From assembly GCA_020060465.1 (NCBI GenBank), contig JAGVAD010000024.1, positions 87,355 through 151,354 of the forward strand: DNA of 64,000 nucleotides, written 5' to 3'. Positions 52,678-61,854 of this stretch are shown here, in pieces; the stretch's first letter is position 1; every line of letters starts with the position of its first letter. The notes under the pieces are model-generated. The model had not been told where the DNA came from and searched no databases. It worked only from the letters and a program-made list of their open reading frames with translations. This stretch comes from Anaerolineales bacterium. Lineage in GTDB: Bacteria; Chloroflexota; Anaerolineae; Anaerolineales; UBA4823. The position numbers and the translations under genes were made by a program.

Positions 52678-52805
52678 ATGTCATTCTGAGGAACGGAGGT
52701 GCTAGACGCTCTTTTCCAGCACCGGAATGACGAAGAATCTCCCCAATCGGACCAAAAGCGAGATTCTTCGTCGCCGGAAAGAGCACCGGCTCCTCAGAAT
52801 GACAT
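52678..52805. repeat. MITE-like foldback element with 15-bp terminal inverted repeats
   Basis: The ends ATGTCATTCTGAGGA (52678-52692) and TCCTCAGAATGACAT (52791-52805) are perfect inverted repeats. A second perfect pair, GACGAAGAATCTC (52729-52741) and GAGATTCTTCGTC (52760-52772), is nested inside. The 128-base unit has no coding potential and no obvious flanking duplication. Confidence 0.7.
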
Positions 52806-52904
52806 TTCAGAAGGGTGTTTCCATGAGTGATCAGCATACCAGATTAGTTACCGAACGCTCTCAACCTAACCAAAACATTCTCTGTTTAGATCAACAGGAT
52901 TCGT

Positions 52905-52910
52905 TATAAT
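52905..52910 (+). promoter_or_regulatory. -10 box for the UMF1-type MFS gene
   Basis: A perfect TATAAT lies 62 bases before the ATG at 52972. The -35 region (CTGTTT at 17 bases) is weak. Confidence 0.45.
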
Positions 52911-52971
52911 TAGGAGCAATCCCCTCATTTTTCTGTGCTCATCCACTCGCTTGGCAATAAGGAGAACACCC

Positions 52972-54984
52972 ATGACCGTTGCCGCATCTCGCTTTGACGC
53001 CCTGAGCAAACAGGAATACCAGCGCCGCATCTGGGCCTGGACGATGTACGACTGGGCGAACTCGGCATTTGCCACCACGATCCTGGCCGCGGTGTTGCCG
53101 GTGTATTTCAGCCAGGTGGCCGGCGCGACGCTGCCCAGCGCCACCGTGGCTACAGCTTATTGGAGCACGGGTCTCAGCCTCTCTTTGCTGATCATCGCTA
53201 TCATCTCCCCCATTTTGGGTACTATATCCGACATCATGCGCGGCAAAAAACGCTTTCTGGCGATTTTCGCCGGAGTTGGCATCCTCAGCACCGCTTTATT
53301 AGTATTGGTTGGCACAGGCGATTGGGTGTTGGCTTCTATCCTGGGAATTATCGGGCGCATCGGCTTTAGCGGCGCCAACACCTTCTATGACGCCTTGCTT
53401 CCCCATGTCGCCGGAGAGGAAGATCAGGACGTCGTTTCTGCGCGCGGTTACGCCATGGGATATTTGGGCGGCGGCATCCTGCTGGCGATCAATATCGCCA
53501 TGATCCAGCTCATTCCAGGCACCTGGGGAGCCAGGCTGTCATTTTTGAGCGTGGCGGTGTGGTGGGCTGTATTCTCGATACCCTTGTTCCGCCGCGTGCC
53601 AGAGCCTCTCGCTGCTACAGCCAAATTGGGCAAAGGCGAAAATGTGGTGATGGTCAGCTTCAAGCGACTGGGCAATACACTGAGACACATTCAACATTAC
53701 CGTGAGCTGTTCAAATATTTAATCGCCTTCCTGATCTATAACGACGGCATTGGCACGATTATCGGAGTAGCCGCCATATACGGCGCAGAACTTGGTTTTG
53801 GGGCGGTGGAGCTTATCCTGGCGCTCCTGCTGGTGCAGTTCGTCGGCATTCCCTATAGCCTGATCTTTGGTCGCCTGCCCAATGCAGAAGAAAAGCGCCG
53901 TCCGTTCTTCCTGGCGTTTGTGACGCTGAACATGGTTTTGCTACCCCTGGTTGGAATCAGCAGTTCTCGCTTGTTGCCCGCGGATCTGAGCGGCGCTCGC
54001 CCTGCGCCTTATCCTGCCACGGCGACCGCAGCGGGACAGGGAGTGTACACCCCCGAGGCAACGACGTTTCGCTTTATCGGCGACTGGCAGGCTGAAATCG
54101 TCTCTGCTCAGGCGCTGGGCAGTGATGAGGATCAAACCTTTCGATCAACATTGGAATCTGGCGCCAGCTTTGCGTTTGCCTTTAACGGTCAGAGGGTGAA
54201 AATCAATTACAGCATCGGCCCAGATCATGGCATCTGGGCGGTTTATATTGACGATCAACGATTGATTGACCCCGATACGCTTGCACCCGTAGAGATTGAC
54301 GCCTATAACCCCACCCTGCGCTACGACGCCAGCAGCGCCTATCGAGCGACTACGCCCGGTGAACATATCCTGCGCCTGGAAAACACCGGCGAACGCAACT
54401 CCTCCAGTCAGGGCGTTCGTATGACTCTGGCTTCGGTAGAGGTGCTGCCGCCGGAACGACAAAGCAATCTGGGGTTAGTGATCGGCATGATCGCAGCGCT
54501 GGAAGTGGTCTGCCTGATTCTGGCGGCGCTGTTGGGCAAGGTGTTCTTCACGCGCCCGGCGGAGAAATTAGACACTCAACGCAGCGTGCTGTTGGCGCTA
54601 GGGATTTACGCCCTGATTGCAATCTGGGGGTATTTCCTGGATTCGGTGGTCGAATTCTGGTTCCTGGCCTGGATGGTTGCGGTCGTCCAGGGAGGCAGCC
54701 AGGCGCTCAGCCGCAGCCTGTATGCAGCCATGTCGCCGGCGGCGAAGAGCGGCGAATTTTTTGGACTTTTCGGCATCATGGAAAAATTTTCTTCCATCAT
54801 CGGCCCGGCCATGTTCGCCGCAGCCGGCATCGTTTTTGGCAGCAGCCGGCCAGCAGTGCTCAGCCTGATCGCTCTATTCTTCCTGGGCGGTTTCTTGCTG
54901 ACCCGCGTGAACGTGGAGGAAGGCAAGCGCGTCGCCCGTGAAGAGGACGCCGAACTGTTGAAAAATCAGGCGCCTCTATCATAA
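52972..54984 (+). CDS. UMF1/Atg22-like MFS transporter with inserted soluble domain
   Basis: About 670 residues. The N-terminal half begins [18 protein letters not shown], the hallmark of the UMF1 (vacuole-effluxer Atg22-like) MFS family, and has helices up to about residue 340. Residues about 345-490 are polar, rich in beta-strand patterns and Ser/Thr ([46 protein letters not shown]). They look like a jelly-roll or carbohydrate-binding-like domain. Transmembrane helices then resume ([20 protein letters not shown]) with the family motif [16 protein letters not shown]. The bacterial family's substrates are unknown. The ATG at 52972 has AAGGAG before it; a TTG at 52951 is less likely. Confidence 0.8.
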   Translation: MTVAASRFDALSKQEYQRRIWAWTMYDWANSAFATTILAAVLPVYFSQVAGATLPSATVATAYWSTGLSLSLLIIAIISPILGTISDIMRGKKRFLAIFAGVGILSTALLVLVGTGDWVLASILGIIGRIGFSGANTFYDALLPHVAGEEDQDVVSARGYAMGYLGGGILLAINIAMIQLIPGTWGARLSFLSVAVWWAVFSIPLFRRVPEPLAATAKLGKGENVVMVSFKRLGNTLRHIQHYRELFKYLIAFLIYNDGIGTIIGVAAIYGAELGFGAVELILALLLVQFVGIPYSLIFGRLPNAEEKRRPFFLAFVTLNMVLLPLVGISSSRLLPADLSGARPAPYPATATAAGQGVYTPEATTFRFIGDWQAEIVSAQALGSDEDQTFRSTLESGASFAFAFNGQRVKINYSIGPDHGIWAVYIDDQRLIDPDTLAPVEIDAYNPTLRYDASSAYRATTPGEHILRLENTGERNSSSQGVRMTLASVEVLPPERQSNLGLVIGMIAALEVVCLILAALLGKVFFTRPAEKLDTQRSVLLALGIYALIAIWGYFLDSVVEFWFLAWMVAVVQGGSQALSRSLYAAMSPAAKSGEFFGLFGIMEKFSSIIGPAMFAAAGIVFGSSRPAVLSLIALFFLGGFLLTRVNVEEGKRVAREEDAELLKNQAPLS

Positions 54985-55038
54985 ACTGCATGGGCAAGCG
55001 TCAACAACATCAAGATTCTAAAAATGCGAGGATAAACT

Positions 55039-55773
55039 TTGAGCAATCTAAGAGGTGATGAACGCGCCCGTTATGTGCAGCAGATGTTTTCACGCATCGC
55101 CGGGCGCTATGATCTCATGAATCGAATAATGACCGCCGGACAAGACCTGCGCTGGCGCAAAGAAGTGATCCGCCTGGCGGAGCTGCCGCGGCAGGGTCGC
55201 CTGCTCGATCTTGGAGCAGGCACGGGGGATTTGTCCAGAGAGGCGGCGCAACAGCGCAGTTCGTTGCATGTTGTCGCCGCCGACTTTACCCTGGATATGA
55301 TGCGCATTGGGATGTCTCGTCTGCAATCTGCCACCCACGCCAAAGCTCAAATCGAATGGTGCGGCGCGGACGCCAACCGTCTGCCATTTCCCGATAGCGT
55401 GTTCGACGCGGTTGTTTCGGCATTCCTGCTGCGCAACCTGGGCGACCTGCCGCGCAGCCTGGCTGAACAATATCGGGTGCTTAAGCCCGGCGGCAGAATC
55501 GTCGCCCTGGATACCACACCCCCGCCGCAAAACCTGCTGCGTCCAGCAATAGAGTTTCATCTTTACACAGTGATCCCTGCCTTGGGCAGCCTGATCGCCG
55601 GTCAGGCGGAAGCGTATCGTTATCTGCCCGACTCAACGGTGGGCTTCCTTGAGCCGGAACGACTGGCTGTGCGCCTAATGGAGGCTGGCTTTCAACAGGT
55701 AGGCTTTCGGCGTATGATGTTGGGTGCGGTCGCCATCTATTGGGGGCTGAAACCATTTACCGTCACAGGATAA
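55039..55773 (+). CDS. menG: Demethylmenaquinone methyltransferase
   Basis: 244 residues of the UbiE/MenG family. FSRIAGRYDLMNRIMTAGQD at the N-terminus, the SAM site LLDLGAGTGDLSREA, and ANRLPFPDSVFDAVVSAFLL with RVLKPGGRIVALD are characteristic. It makes the last methylation of menaquinone, the likely quinone for the nitrate reductase and b6/Rieske module here. The start codon is TTG with GAGGA a few bases upstream. It lies 54 bases after the MFS gene and 97 before another methyltransferase gene. Confidence 0.9.
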   Translation: MSNLRGDERARYVQQMFSRIAGRYDLMNRIMTAGQDLRWRKEVIRLAELPRQGRLLDLGAGTGDLSREAAQQRSSLHVVAADFTLDMMRIGMSRLQSATHAKAQIEWCGADANRLPFPDSVFDAVVSAFLLRNLGDLPRSLAEQYRVLKPGGRIVALDTTPPPQNLLRPAIEFHLYTVIPALGSLIAGQAEAYRYLPDSTVGFLEPERLAVRLMEAGFQQVGFRRMMLGAVAIYWGLKPFTVTG

Positions 55774-55870
55774 ACAGCAATCCGCTACGCCTGGCGGCAT
55801 GGAACTGTGGCGCATACAGCGCGATTGCAGGAGTTCCTTTGCTTGAGGCGTTGAGAACAACAGACAGAAT

Positions 55871-56635
55871 ATGAATTCAGAGGACAAGCGTGATCTCGAA
55901 AAAGCCGCCCGCTGCGGTGAACCATCTTATGTGTGGCGCGCCGGCCAGGAACGCCGGCTGCGAATGATCCTGGACGCCGCGGGAGAACGGATCGCTGGTC
56001 GGCTGTTGGAAAATGGCTGCGGCGTGGGCATGTATGTTGAACGGCTTGCACCTCACGCCGGGGCGATCATTGGTTTGGAATACGATTTTACCCGCGCCCG
56101 GCAGGCGCAAACCGTCGCCGCCCGATTGCCCAATGCCTCCATTCTCTGCGCGGCTGGCGAAGAATTGCCTTTCCCGGACAATCACTTTCAATTTATCTTG
56201 AGTCATGAGGTGCTAGAGCATGTGCGGGACGACCGGCTGGCCGTTCGAGAGATGCTGCGCGTGCTGCAACCCGGCGGGCGCATCGCCATTTTTGTCCCCA
56301 ACCGCGGCTATCCTTTTGAGACGCATGGCGTCTATTGGCGCGGAAAATATCGCTTTGGCAATATCCCGCTGGTCAACTACCTGCCGCGAGGCTGGCGCAA
56401 TCGGCTGGCGCCCCATGTACGCGTTTATACCCTCGGCGACCTGGAACGCCTGTTTACGGGTCTTCCTGTGCGCTTTGTTCTGCGCACGGTGATCTTTGGC
56501 GCGTACGATAACATCATCGCCCGCCAGCCAATGGTCGGGAAAGCCTTGCGAGTAGCGTTGCAAACCTTAGAGCGCACTCGTCTGCGCTTCTTTGGTTTAT
56601 CGCACTTCTGGGTGGTGGAAAAGACCGAAGCCTGA
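55871..56635 (+). CDS. Class I SAM-dependent methyltransferase
   Basis: 254 residues. SAM-binding motif I is GRLLENGCGVGMYVERLAP, followed by LEYDFTRARQAQ, GEELPFPDNHFQFILSHEVLEHV and REMLRVLQPGGRIAIFVPNR. The C-terminal part (YPFETHGVYWRGKYRFGN, LPRGWRNRLAPHVRVYT) is typical of methyltransferases in glycan and lipid loci. The substrate is not known. The neighbouring minus-strand methyltransferase and UDP-glucose dehydrogenase suggest surface-sugar metabolism, but this is only context. It ends 10 bases from the convergent gene. Confidence 0.82.
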   Translation: MNSEDKRDLEKAARCGEPSYVWRAGQERRLRMILDAAGERIAGRLLENGCGVGMYVERLAPHAGAIIGLEYDFTRARQAQTVAARLPNASILCAAGEELPFPDNHFQFILSHEVLEHVRDDRLAVREMLRVLQPGGRIAIFVPNRGYPFETHGVYWRGKYRFGNIPLVNYLPRGWRNRLAPHVRVYTLGDLERLFTGLPVRFVLRTVIFGAYDNIIARQPMVGKALRVALQTLERTRLRFFGLSHFWVVEKTEA

Positions 56636-56645
56636 GCTTGGCTGT

Positions 56646-57542
56646 TTATTCAGCCGCCTCACGAAAATCATAAATGCCATCACGAATTCGCCAGCGGCGG
56701 TCGCAGGAAGAACACCTTAGATGATCAACCTCTTCATTGTTCAAGGGAAAATGTCCGCATTCCGGGCAGCGAAAGAATTGACCCTCCGGTGCAGGTGCAG
56801 CGCCTCCTTTCACCTGGGCGCGCACAAAAACGCTGGGGGTGAGCTGCCACCATCTCCCGCTCCATTGCGCCAGCGAGTCCATTCTCACCAGCAGCCCTAA
56901 TGGCAACAGGCGCTTGAGCAAAGCCATGCGAAAATGCGAGACGGTCAGCGTCTGTTGCACCTCAAACCCGCATTCGGCGAGCCAGGCGCGCACCGCGCGG
57001 GGATGAAAATCGAAATTGAGCGCAGCAAATTCTATCGGCTCCAGGCTGAATGGATTCCAACTCTGCCGCCGAAATGCATAGCGCAGGATGGCTTTGAGAT
57101 TCTGTTTGTTGGCAAATTCCAGGATGAACACCGCGCCGGGTTTAAGCGTCTGGCGCACCTGCTGTAAGGCAAGGGGGGCGTTAGCCATGTGGTGCAAGGT
57201 GCGGATCATTGTGGCAGCGTCGAATAATCCCGGGACGAACGGCAGGCGATAGATATCCGCCGCCACATAAAGGTAGCGCGCCGAATCTCCCAGGCGTTGA
57301 CGGGCTTGCTGCAACTGAGTACGAGAGTAATCCAACAGAACGATGCGTTCGAAACCGCCATAGCGCGGTGTGTTACGGCCGGCGCCTGCGCCTAATTCAA
57401 GGAGGAGACCGCCCGCTGCAGGCAATAAACGCCGCAGGGCGATCTCCTCCACTCGATCTTCATACTGTCTGTCCCCCGCATCCCAAAACGCGGTTTGATA
57501 ATCAGAGCCCTCGTAATCGCATACTGGCGGGCGATCTGTCAT
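56646..57542 (-). CDS. Methyltransferase with C-terminal Trm112-like zinc ribbon
   Basis: 298 residues. The N-terminal methyltransferase core has LLLELGAGAGRNTPRYGGF, YVAADIYRLPFVPGLFDAA and VRQTLKPGAVFILEFANK. The C-terminal 40 residues hold two Cys pairs, FRCPECGHFPLNNEE and LRCSSCDRRWRIRDGIYDF, in the pattern of Trm112-like ribbons. Because Trm112 activates methyltransferases in trans in other organisms, this fusion suggests an intramolecular equivalent. The target is unknown. It lies 30 bases downstream of the UDP-glucose dehydrogenase gene on the same strand. Confidence 0.82.
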   Translation of the reverse strand: MTDRPPVCDYEGSDYQTAFWDAGDRQYEDRVEEIALRRLLPAAGGLLLELGAGAGRNTPRYGGFERIVLLDYSRTQLQQARQRLGDSARYLYVAADIYRLPFVPGLFDAATMIRTLHHMANAPLALQQVRQTLKPGAVFILEFANKQNLKAILRYAFRRQSWNPFSLEPIEFAALNFDFHPRAVRAWLAECGFEVQQTLTVSHFRMALLKRLLPLGLLVRMDSLAQWSGRWWQLTPSVFVRAQVKGGAAPAPEGQFFRCPECGHFPLNNEEVDHLRCSSCDRRWRIRDGIYDFREAAE

Positions 57543-57572
57543 CGTTAAGCACTCTTCCAGGCGCCAGGGGGG

Positions 57573-58916
57573 TTATGCCTTGCTCTGCGAGGTGGCGAAT
57601 ACGGCGGTCTTCGCCCCGTCATACCCTCTTCCCAAACCGTGATAATGAAATCCCAGCTTCTTCATGGTATCTGGATCATAGATGTTACGTCCGTCGAAAA
57701 TCACGGGTTGGCGCATCAAGTCGCGCAACGTAGCCAGATCCAACTGCTTAAATTCGTTCCACTCGGTGATGACCATCAAGGCATCGCAGCCCTCAGCCAT
57801 GCTGTACACATCGTTGTACATCTCCACCTCTGGTAAGATGGAACGGGCGTTCTCCATGGCGACGGGATCATAGGCGCGCACCGAACTGCCCGCGGCCAGC
57901 AAAGCATTGGCTATGTCAATGGAGGGAGCGTCGCGCATATCGTCCGTGTTGGGTTTGAACGAAAGACCCAATAAACCAATCGTTTTCCCCTTTAGATCGC
58001 CCAGCATTTCGGTAATGCGGGCGACGGCCATTTTGCGCCGATCGCTGTTGATATCCATCACCGCGTTCAGCAACTGCGGATGGCGGCCTTTCTCATTCGC
58101 CATAAAGGCTAACGCCTTCACATCCTTGGGGAAACACGAACCTCCATAGCCCAAACCAGCATCCAGGAACATGGGCCCAATGCGTTTATCGTAGCCCATA
58201 CCAACAGCTACTTCTTTAACATCTGCTCCAAGCGCTTCGCAAATGTTGGCAATTTCGTTGATGAAGGAGATTTTTGTAGCCAGGAAAGCGTTGGAGGCGT
58301 ATTTAATCATTTCCGCCGTGCGCAGATCGGTAATCATGATCGGCGCGCGTAGTGGCAGGTGCAACTGCGCCACCTTTTCGGCGGCTTCCAGGTCGAGCGA
58401 ACCCAGCACGGTGCGGTGAGGTTGCATAAAGTCGCTGATCGCGGAGCCTTCGCGCAAGAACTCCGGGCAAGAGACCACCGAAAAAGGAATGGGCGTCGGT
58501 TGGTGCGTGCGCACAATATCTGCCACCCAGTCGCCCGTGCCCACTGGCACAGTAGATTTGTTGATGATGATCAAGGGGTGGCGCATCGTGCGAGCAATCG
58601 TCTCCGCCGCGGCTGCCACATAACGCAAGTCGGCTTCCCCATCTACGCCGGAGGGTGTACCGACGGCAATAAAAACAAATTCGGCGTTCTCCAATCCTTC
58701 CTCGTATGAGGTAGTAAAGGAGAGACGCCCGGCGCTTACATTGCGCTCTACCAGCTCTTTCAAACCGGGCTCATAAATGGGCATCTCGCCGCGCTTCAAA
58801 CCGGCGATCTTCTCTTCAACAATATCTAACGCAATCACCCGGTTGCCCAGGTCAGAAAAACAGGCTGCGGTTACCAGACCTACATATCCCACGCCTATCA
58901 CACAGATCTGTTTCAT
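57573..58916 (-). CDS. ugd: UDP-glucose 6-dehydrogenase
   Basis: 447 residues. The NAD site is [17 protein letters not shown]. The catalytic Cys261 lies in [16 protein letters not shown], and Lys205 and Asn209 in [12 protein letters not shown] are the usual active-site residues. The enzyme oxidises UDP-glucose twice to UDP-glucuronate, a precursor for exopolysaccharide and other glycans. Length and order of domains are normal. AGGAGAACC precedes the ATG. The GDP-mannose relative cannot be wholly excluded, but the sequence is closer to UDP-glucose enzymes. Confidence 0.9.
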   Translation of the reverse strand: MKQICVIGVGYVGLVTAACFSDLGNRVIALDIVEEKIAGLKRGEMPIYEPGLKELVERNVSAGRLSFTTSYEEGLENAEFVFIAVGTPSGVDGEADLRYVAAAAETIARTMRHPLIIINKSTVPVGTGDWVADIVRTHQPTPIPFSVVSCPEFLREGSAISDFMQPHRTVLGSLDLEAAEKVAQLHLPLRAPIMITDLRTAEMIKYASNAFLATKISFINEIANICEALGADVKEVAVGMGYDKRIGPMFLDAGLGYGGSCFPKDVKALAFMANEKGRHPQLLNAVMDINSDRRKMAVARITEMLGDLKGKTIGLLGLSFKPNTDDMRDAPSIDIANALLAAGSSVRAYDPVAMENARSILPEVEMYNDVYSMAEGCDALMVITEWNEFKQLDLATLRDLMRQPVIFDGRNIYDPDTMKKLGFHYHGLGRGYDGAKTAVFATSQSKA

Positions 58917-58954
58917 AATGGTTCTCCTGATGATCTTTAGTTGTCTGAGCGACT

Positions 58955-58963
58955 ATCTTACCA
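58955..58963 (-). promoter_or_regulatory. Extended -10 promoter for ugd
   Basis: On the minus strand TGGTAAGAT forms an extended -10 box, about 38 bases before the ugd ATG. No good -35 is seen. It shares the divergent region with the Rrf2 promoter. Confidence 0.4.
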
Positions 58964-59049
58964 TAAAATTGAGCTCTCTTCACCCTGCGGATCGGAAAGT
59001 ACTCATACAATAAAGATGACAATCATCTCAGATGCATGATAAGTGTCAC

Positions 59050-59078
59050 TTGTGAATTGGCTAAAAACAGTCTAAAAT
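59050..59078 (+). promoter_or_regulatory. Promoter of the Rrf2 regulator gene
   Basis: TTGTGA (59050-59055) and TAAAAT (59073-59078) are 17 bases apart. The ATG at 59124 is 46 bases downstream, with AAGGGAGA before it. The region is a natural place for autoregulation by the Rrf2 protein. Confidence 0.65.
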
Positions 59079-59123
59079 AGAGACAATAAACCTTAACTGT
59101 TATTAACAAAGGGAGATCAGAGC

Positions 59124-59552
59124 ATGCAAATCACTCGACAAGCTGATTATGCCGTGCGCGCGGTATTATACCTGGCGCAGTTAGGACCGGAGCAACGCGC
59201 CGCAACCAGCCAGATTGCTCAAGAAGAGCAGATTCCGCCCTCTTTCCTGGCAAAGATTGTCTCGCAATTATCTGTAGCTGGCCTGTTGCAGACCTCGCGC
59301 GGCGCTCGCGGTGGGGTATCCTTGGCGCGTTCACCCGAGCAAATCTCATTACTGGAAGTGGTTGAAGCCATTGATGGTCCCATCATGCTCAACGAATGCG
59401 TTGGGTCAAACGGAGTCTGTGTTTTCGGCGACAATTGCCCTATGCGCCTTGTCTGGTGCGACGCGCAGGCAGAACTGGTGGCGCGCTTGAGAGCGACCAC
59501 TTTCGACCGCTTTTTAGGCAACGGATACCACAAAGCGCCCACCGCAGCATAA
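59124..59552 (+). CDS. Rrf2 family Fe-S-type transcriptional regulator
   Basis: 142 residues. The winged helix starts MQITRQADYAVRAVLYLA and continues PPSFLAKIVSQLSVAGLL with SRGARGGVSLARSPEQIS. Cys92, Cys99 and Cys105 (C-x6-C-x5-C) lie where IscR and NsrR bind an Fe-S cluster; a fourth Cys is at 112. Such proteins sense Fe-S status, nitric oxide or redox state. With a nitrate-respiration locus in the same genome, NO or Fe-S sensing is plausible, but targets cannot be assigned. The gene is monocistronic and has its own promoter. Confidence 0.88.
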   Translation: MQITRQADYAVRAVLYLAQLGPEQRAATSQIAQEEQIPPSFLAKIVSQLSVAGLLQTSRGARGGVSLARSPEQISLLEVVEAIDGPIMLNECVGSNGVCVFGDNCPMRLVWCDAQAELVARLRATTFDRFLGNGYHKAPTAA

Positions 59553-59673
59553 AATTCCAGATCTGTTCTACCATTTCTGCTGAATGACAGGCGTCAAGTA
59601 AAACCCTGGGTTATAGGTTATAAAAGCCCGCCTCGCCGGTTTGACTTGCCTTTGAAGCATCCTTGCTTATTGG

Positions 59674-59718
59674 CAGAATATCCTTCCCAACATGCCTTCG
59701 ATTGGGAAGGATATTCTG
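59674..59718. terminator. 17-bp perfect palindrome downstream of the Rrf2 gene
   Basis: The arms CAGAATATCCTTCCCAA (59674-59690) and TTGGGAAGGATATTCTG (59702-59718) pair perfectly with an 11-base loop. Only a short T run follows, so termination is likely but not certain. It lies 122 bases after the stop codon in a 911-base gene-free stretch. Confidence 0.55.
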
Positions 59719-59898
59719 TCTTTGACCGTCTCTCTATTCGGCGTTGATGAACGATAGGAATGATCATTAAGTCACTGAGCGCACAGAGAAGAGTAAGAAA
59801 ATCTCCGTGTACTTCGTGCCTGCTTTGAAAATAGACCCTCTGTAGTTCTGCGAGCTCGGTGGCGACATTTTCATCTTTTGGAGCGAATGGTTATTCTT

Positions 59899-60304
59899 GA
59901 CAACCCCACTAGCCACCAGACAGTTTCACCTCTCCACGGAGCGATGTCATGCGAGGAGTGTTTCTTGCCCCGAAGCAATCTTCGATCGTCTCCCTCTTGA
60001 ACGTTGGCATTGTCATGAACAACAGTTCGCCTCGAAGGATGAAAATATTGCCACCGAGTTCACAGAGTTCACCGAGAGACGATTTTCCTCTCAGACGCAG
60101 CATAGGCGAAGATTTCCTTCCATTTTCTCTTGCTCTCTGTGCTCTCTGTGGCTCAAATATTAATCCCATTGGTCATCCAATACTACACAGGGAGAGGATC
60201 CAATCTTCCGGCAGCCAGAAAACAACTTTAGCAGGGGATTGCTTCAGTCGCTGCGCTCCTTCGCAACAACATTTTGCAAACTGTCAGGTGGTTAGACAAC
60301 CCCA
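59899..60304. mobile_element. MITE copy 2 with 10-bp target-site duplication and internal extra DNA
   Basis: The exact direct repeat GACAACCCCA stands at 59899-59908 and 60295-60304. Between them the ends TAGCCACCAGACAGTTT and AAACTGTCAGGTGGTTA are near-perfect inverted repeats. The left 50 and right 95 bases match, in inverse orientation, the two halves of copy 1 at 10141-10300. About 250 bases in the middle are extra and include a 30-base stretch (60148-60177) nearly identical to the right flank of copy 1 (10301-10330). Short open frames here are not credible genes. The rest of the 59553-60463 gap holds nothing else I recognise. Confidence 0.72.
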
Positions 60305-60463
60305 TGATGGGATTCAATCACCAAGGCTCAAGAGGGAGACTATACTGTTTTTGAAGTAGAATATTCGCTGGAGCGTGACGAAATGTCTCCTTGTGGGTTT
60401 TCTAGTGTAGCGGCGTTGCAGGTTGGCGCGCCGCTTTAAATTACGCCTGACTCGGAGGAACGA

Positions 60464-61252
60464 ATGAACCTGCTCGAAGGGAAGACTGCGATAATATTTG
60501 GGATTGCGAATGACCGCTCGATCGCCTGGGGAATTGCGAAAGCCTTTCATGAAAACGGGGCTACGCTCGGCCTGAGCTACGCTGGCGAGGCCCTGGAGCG
60601 GCGCGTCAAGCCATTGGCTGAAGCGATCGGCTGTACATTTGTAGAATCCTGCGATGTGGCCGATGATGATCAAATTCGGGCGACGGCGGAAAAAGCGGCT
60701 GCCGTATTTGGCAAAGTGGATATTTTGGTGCATTCGATTGGTTTCGCCAACCGAGACGAATTGAGCGGCCCCTATTACAATACCAGTCGGGCTGGCTTTC
60801 ACCTGGCTATGGACATCAGCGTTTATTCGTTCACCGCGCTGGCAAAAGCCTTTCAACCCTATTTCAGCCCCAATGCGGCCCTGCTCACCCTCACCTATTA
60901 TGGATCGGAAAAGGTTGCTCCGCATTACAACGTCATGGGGGTGGCCAAAGCGGCTCTGGAGGCCTCCGTGCGTTATCTGGCGTACGATTTTGGTCCCCAG
61001 GGCATCCGCGTGAATGCAATCTCCGCCGGCCCCATTCGCACGTTAGCGGCGGCTGGCGTCTCCGGCTTCAAAACCATGTATCGCCGGTTCGCAGACCTCG
61101 CCCCGCTGCGACAGAACGTTACCATCGAGGATGTAGGCAAGGCGGCGGTCTTTCTCTGCTCCGACCTGGCTGTAAAAACTACGGGGCAGGTGTTGTTTGT
61201 TGATTCAGGGTACAATATCCTGGGAATACCTGAAGAGTTGGGCGAATCCTGA
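60464..61252 (+). CDS. fabI: Enoyl-[acyl-carrier-protein] reductase FabI
   Basis: 262 residues of the short-chain dehydrogenase fold with the FabI-specific features. The nucleotide site is FGIANDRSIAWGIAKAF, and the active site is Tyr145, Tyr155 and Lys162 (TYYGSEKVAPHYNVMGVAK). NAISAGPIRTLAAAGV also matches. It reduces the double bond in the last step of each fatty-acid elongation cycle, using NADH. CGGAGG precedes the ATG at 60464. Most Chloroflexota use FabI-type or other ENRs variably; nothing here suggests loss of function. Confidence 0.95.
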   Translation: MNLLEGKTAIIFGIANDRSIAWGIAKAFHENGATLGLSYAGEALERRVKPLAEAIGCTFVESCDVADDDQIRATAEKAAAVFGKVDILVHSIGFANRDELSGPYYNTSRAGFHLAMDISVYSFTALAKAFQPYFSPNAALLTLTYYGSEKVAPHYNVMGVAKAALEASVRYLAYDFGPQGIRVNAISAGPIRTLAAAGVSGFKTMYRRFADLAPLRQNVTIEDVGKAAVFLCSDLAVKTTGQVLFVDSGYNILGIPEELGES

Positions 61253-61331
61253 GCGTCCAAACATGGGGGCTGAGGCGCATGGCGTTTTCTCGGCCTGAAC
61301 AGGGTCCATTGAGGAGGTTTGTAAGATTGTC

Positions 61332-61781
61332 ATGTTTCGCAGACGAGAGGAAGCGCCATCTCCATCAGCGCAGCCGGCTGTCCCAACAGAACGTGTAACC
61401 TCCGTTTTAGGGCCGGGGGTCATCTGGAAAGGAAATCTAAGCGGCAGCGGTGGCGTGCGCATTGAAGGGGCGTTTGAGGGCGATATTGCCCTGCGCGGAC
61501 TGCTGGTGGTTGGCGCCACCGGGCGTGTGACTTGCCCGCACCTGCGGGCAAATATCGTTATCGTTGCGGGAGCGGTGCGCGGCAACATCACGGCGGAGAA
61601 GGTCGAAATCCGCTCCACCGGACGGGTATGGGGCGATGTCGTCACAGCGGCCTTCGCTACGGAAGAAGGAGCATTTTTGCGCGGCCAAATCCGCATGGAA
61701 GACGAGGTGGATATTGGCGTGGCTGCGCCCAATGCAGAAACGTCGCCGGCGCAGGAAAATCTGGATGAGCCTGCCGCATAA
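61332..61781 (+). CDS. Bactofilin family cytoskeletal protein
   Basis: 149 residues. A disordered Ser/Pro-rich N-terminus is followed by the central bactofilin beta-helix (VIWKGNLSGSGGVRIEG, FEGDIALRGLLVVGATGRV, AGAVRGNITAEKVEIRSTG) and a Pro/Glu-rich tail. Bactofilins polymerise without nucleotides and organise wall enzymes, stalks or chromosome-segregation proteins. The gene sits alone, without the M23 peptidase that is a frequent neighbour. The Shine-Dalgarno GAGGAGG is rather far (about 14 bases) from the ATG. Confidence 0.9.
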   Translation: MFRRREEAPSPSAQPAVPTERVTSVLGPGVIWKGNLSGSGGVRIEGAFEGDIALRGLLVVGATGRVTCPHLRANIVIVAGAVRGNITAEKVEIRSTGRVWGDVVTAAFATEEGAFLRGQIRMEDEVDIGVAAPNAETSPAQENLDEPAA

Positions 61782-61854
61782 AGGCTGGGAATGGAGTGCA
61801 GGTCCTGGGGCGAATGTTCGAGCGGCAACCACACCGGGGAAGGTGGATCGTTTG

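Noticed and set aside
59897..60359. Small proteins in the 59.9-60.3 kb gap
   Set aside because: The frames run through MITE ends and simple CTCT-rich sequence, overlap each other on both strands, and resemble no family.
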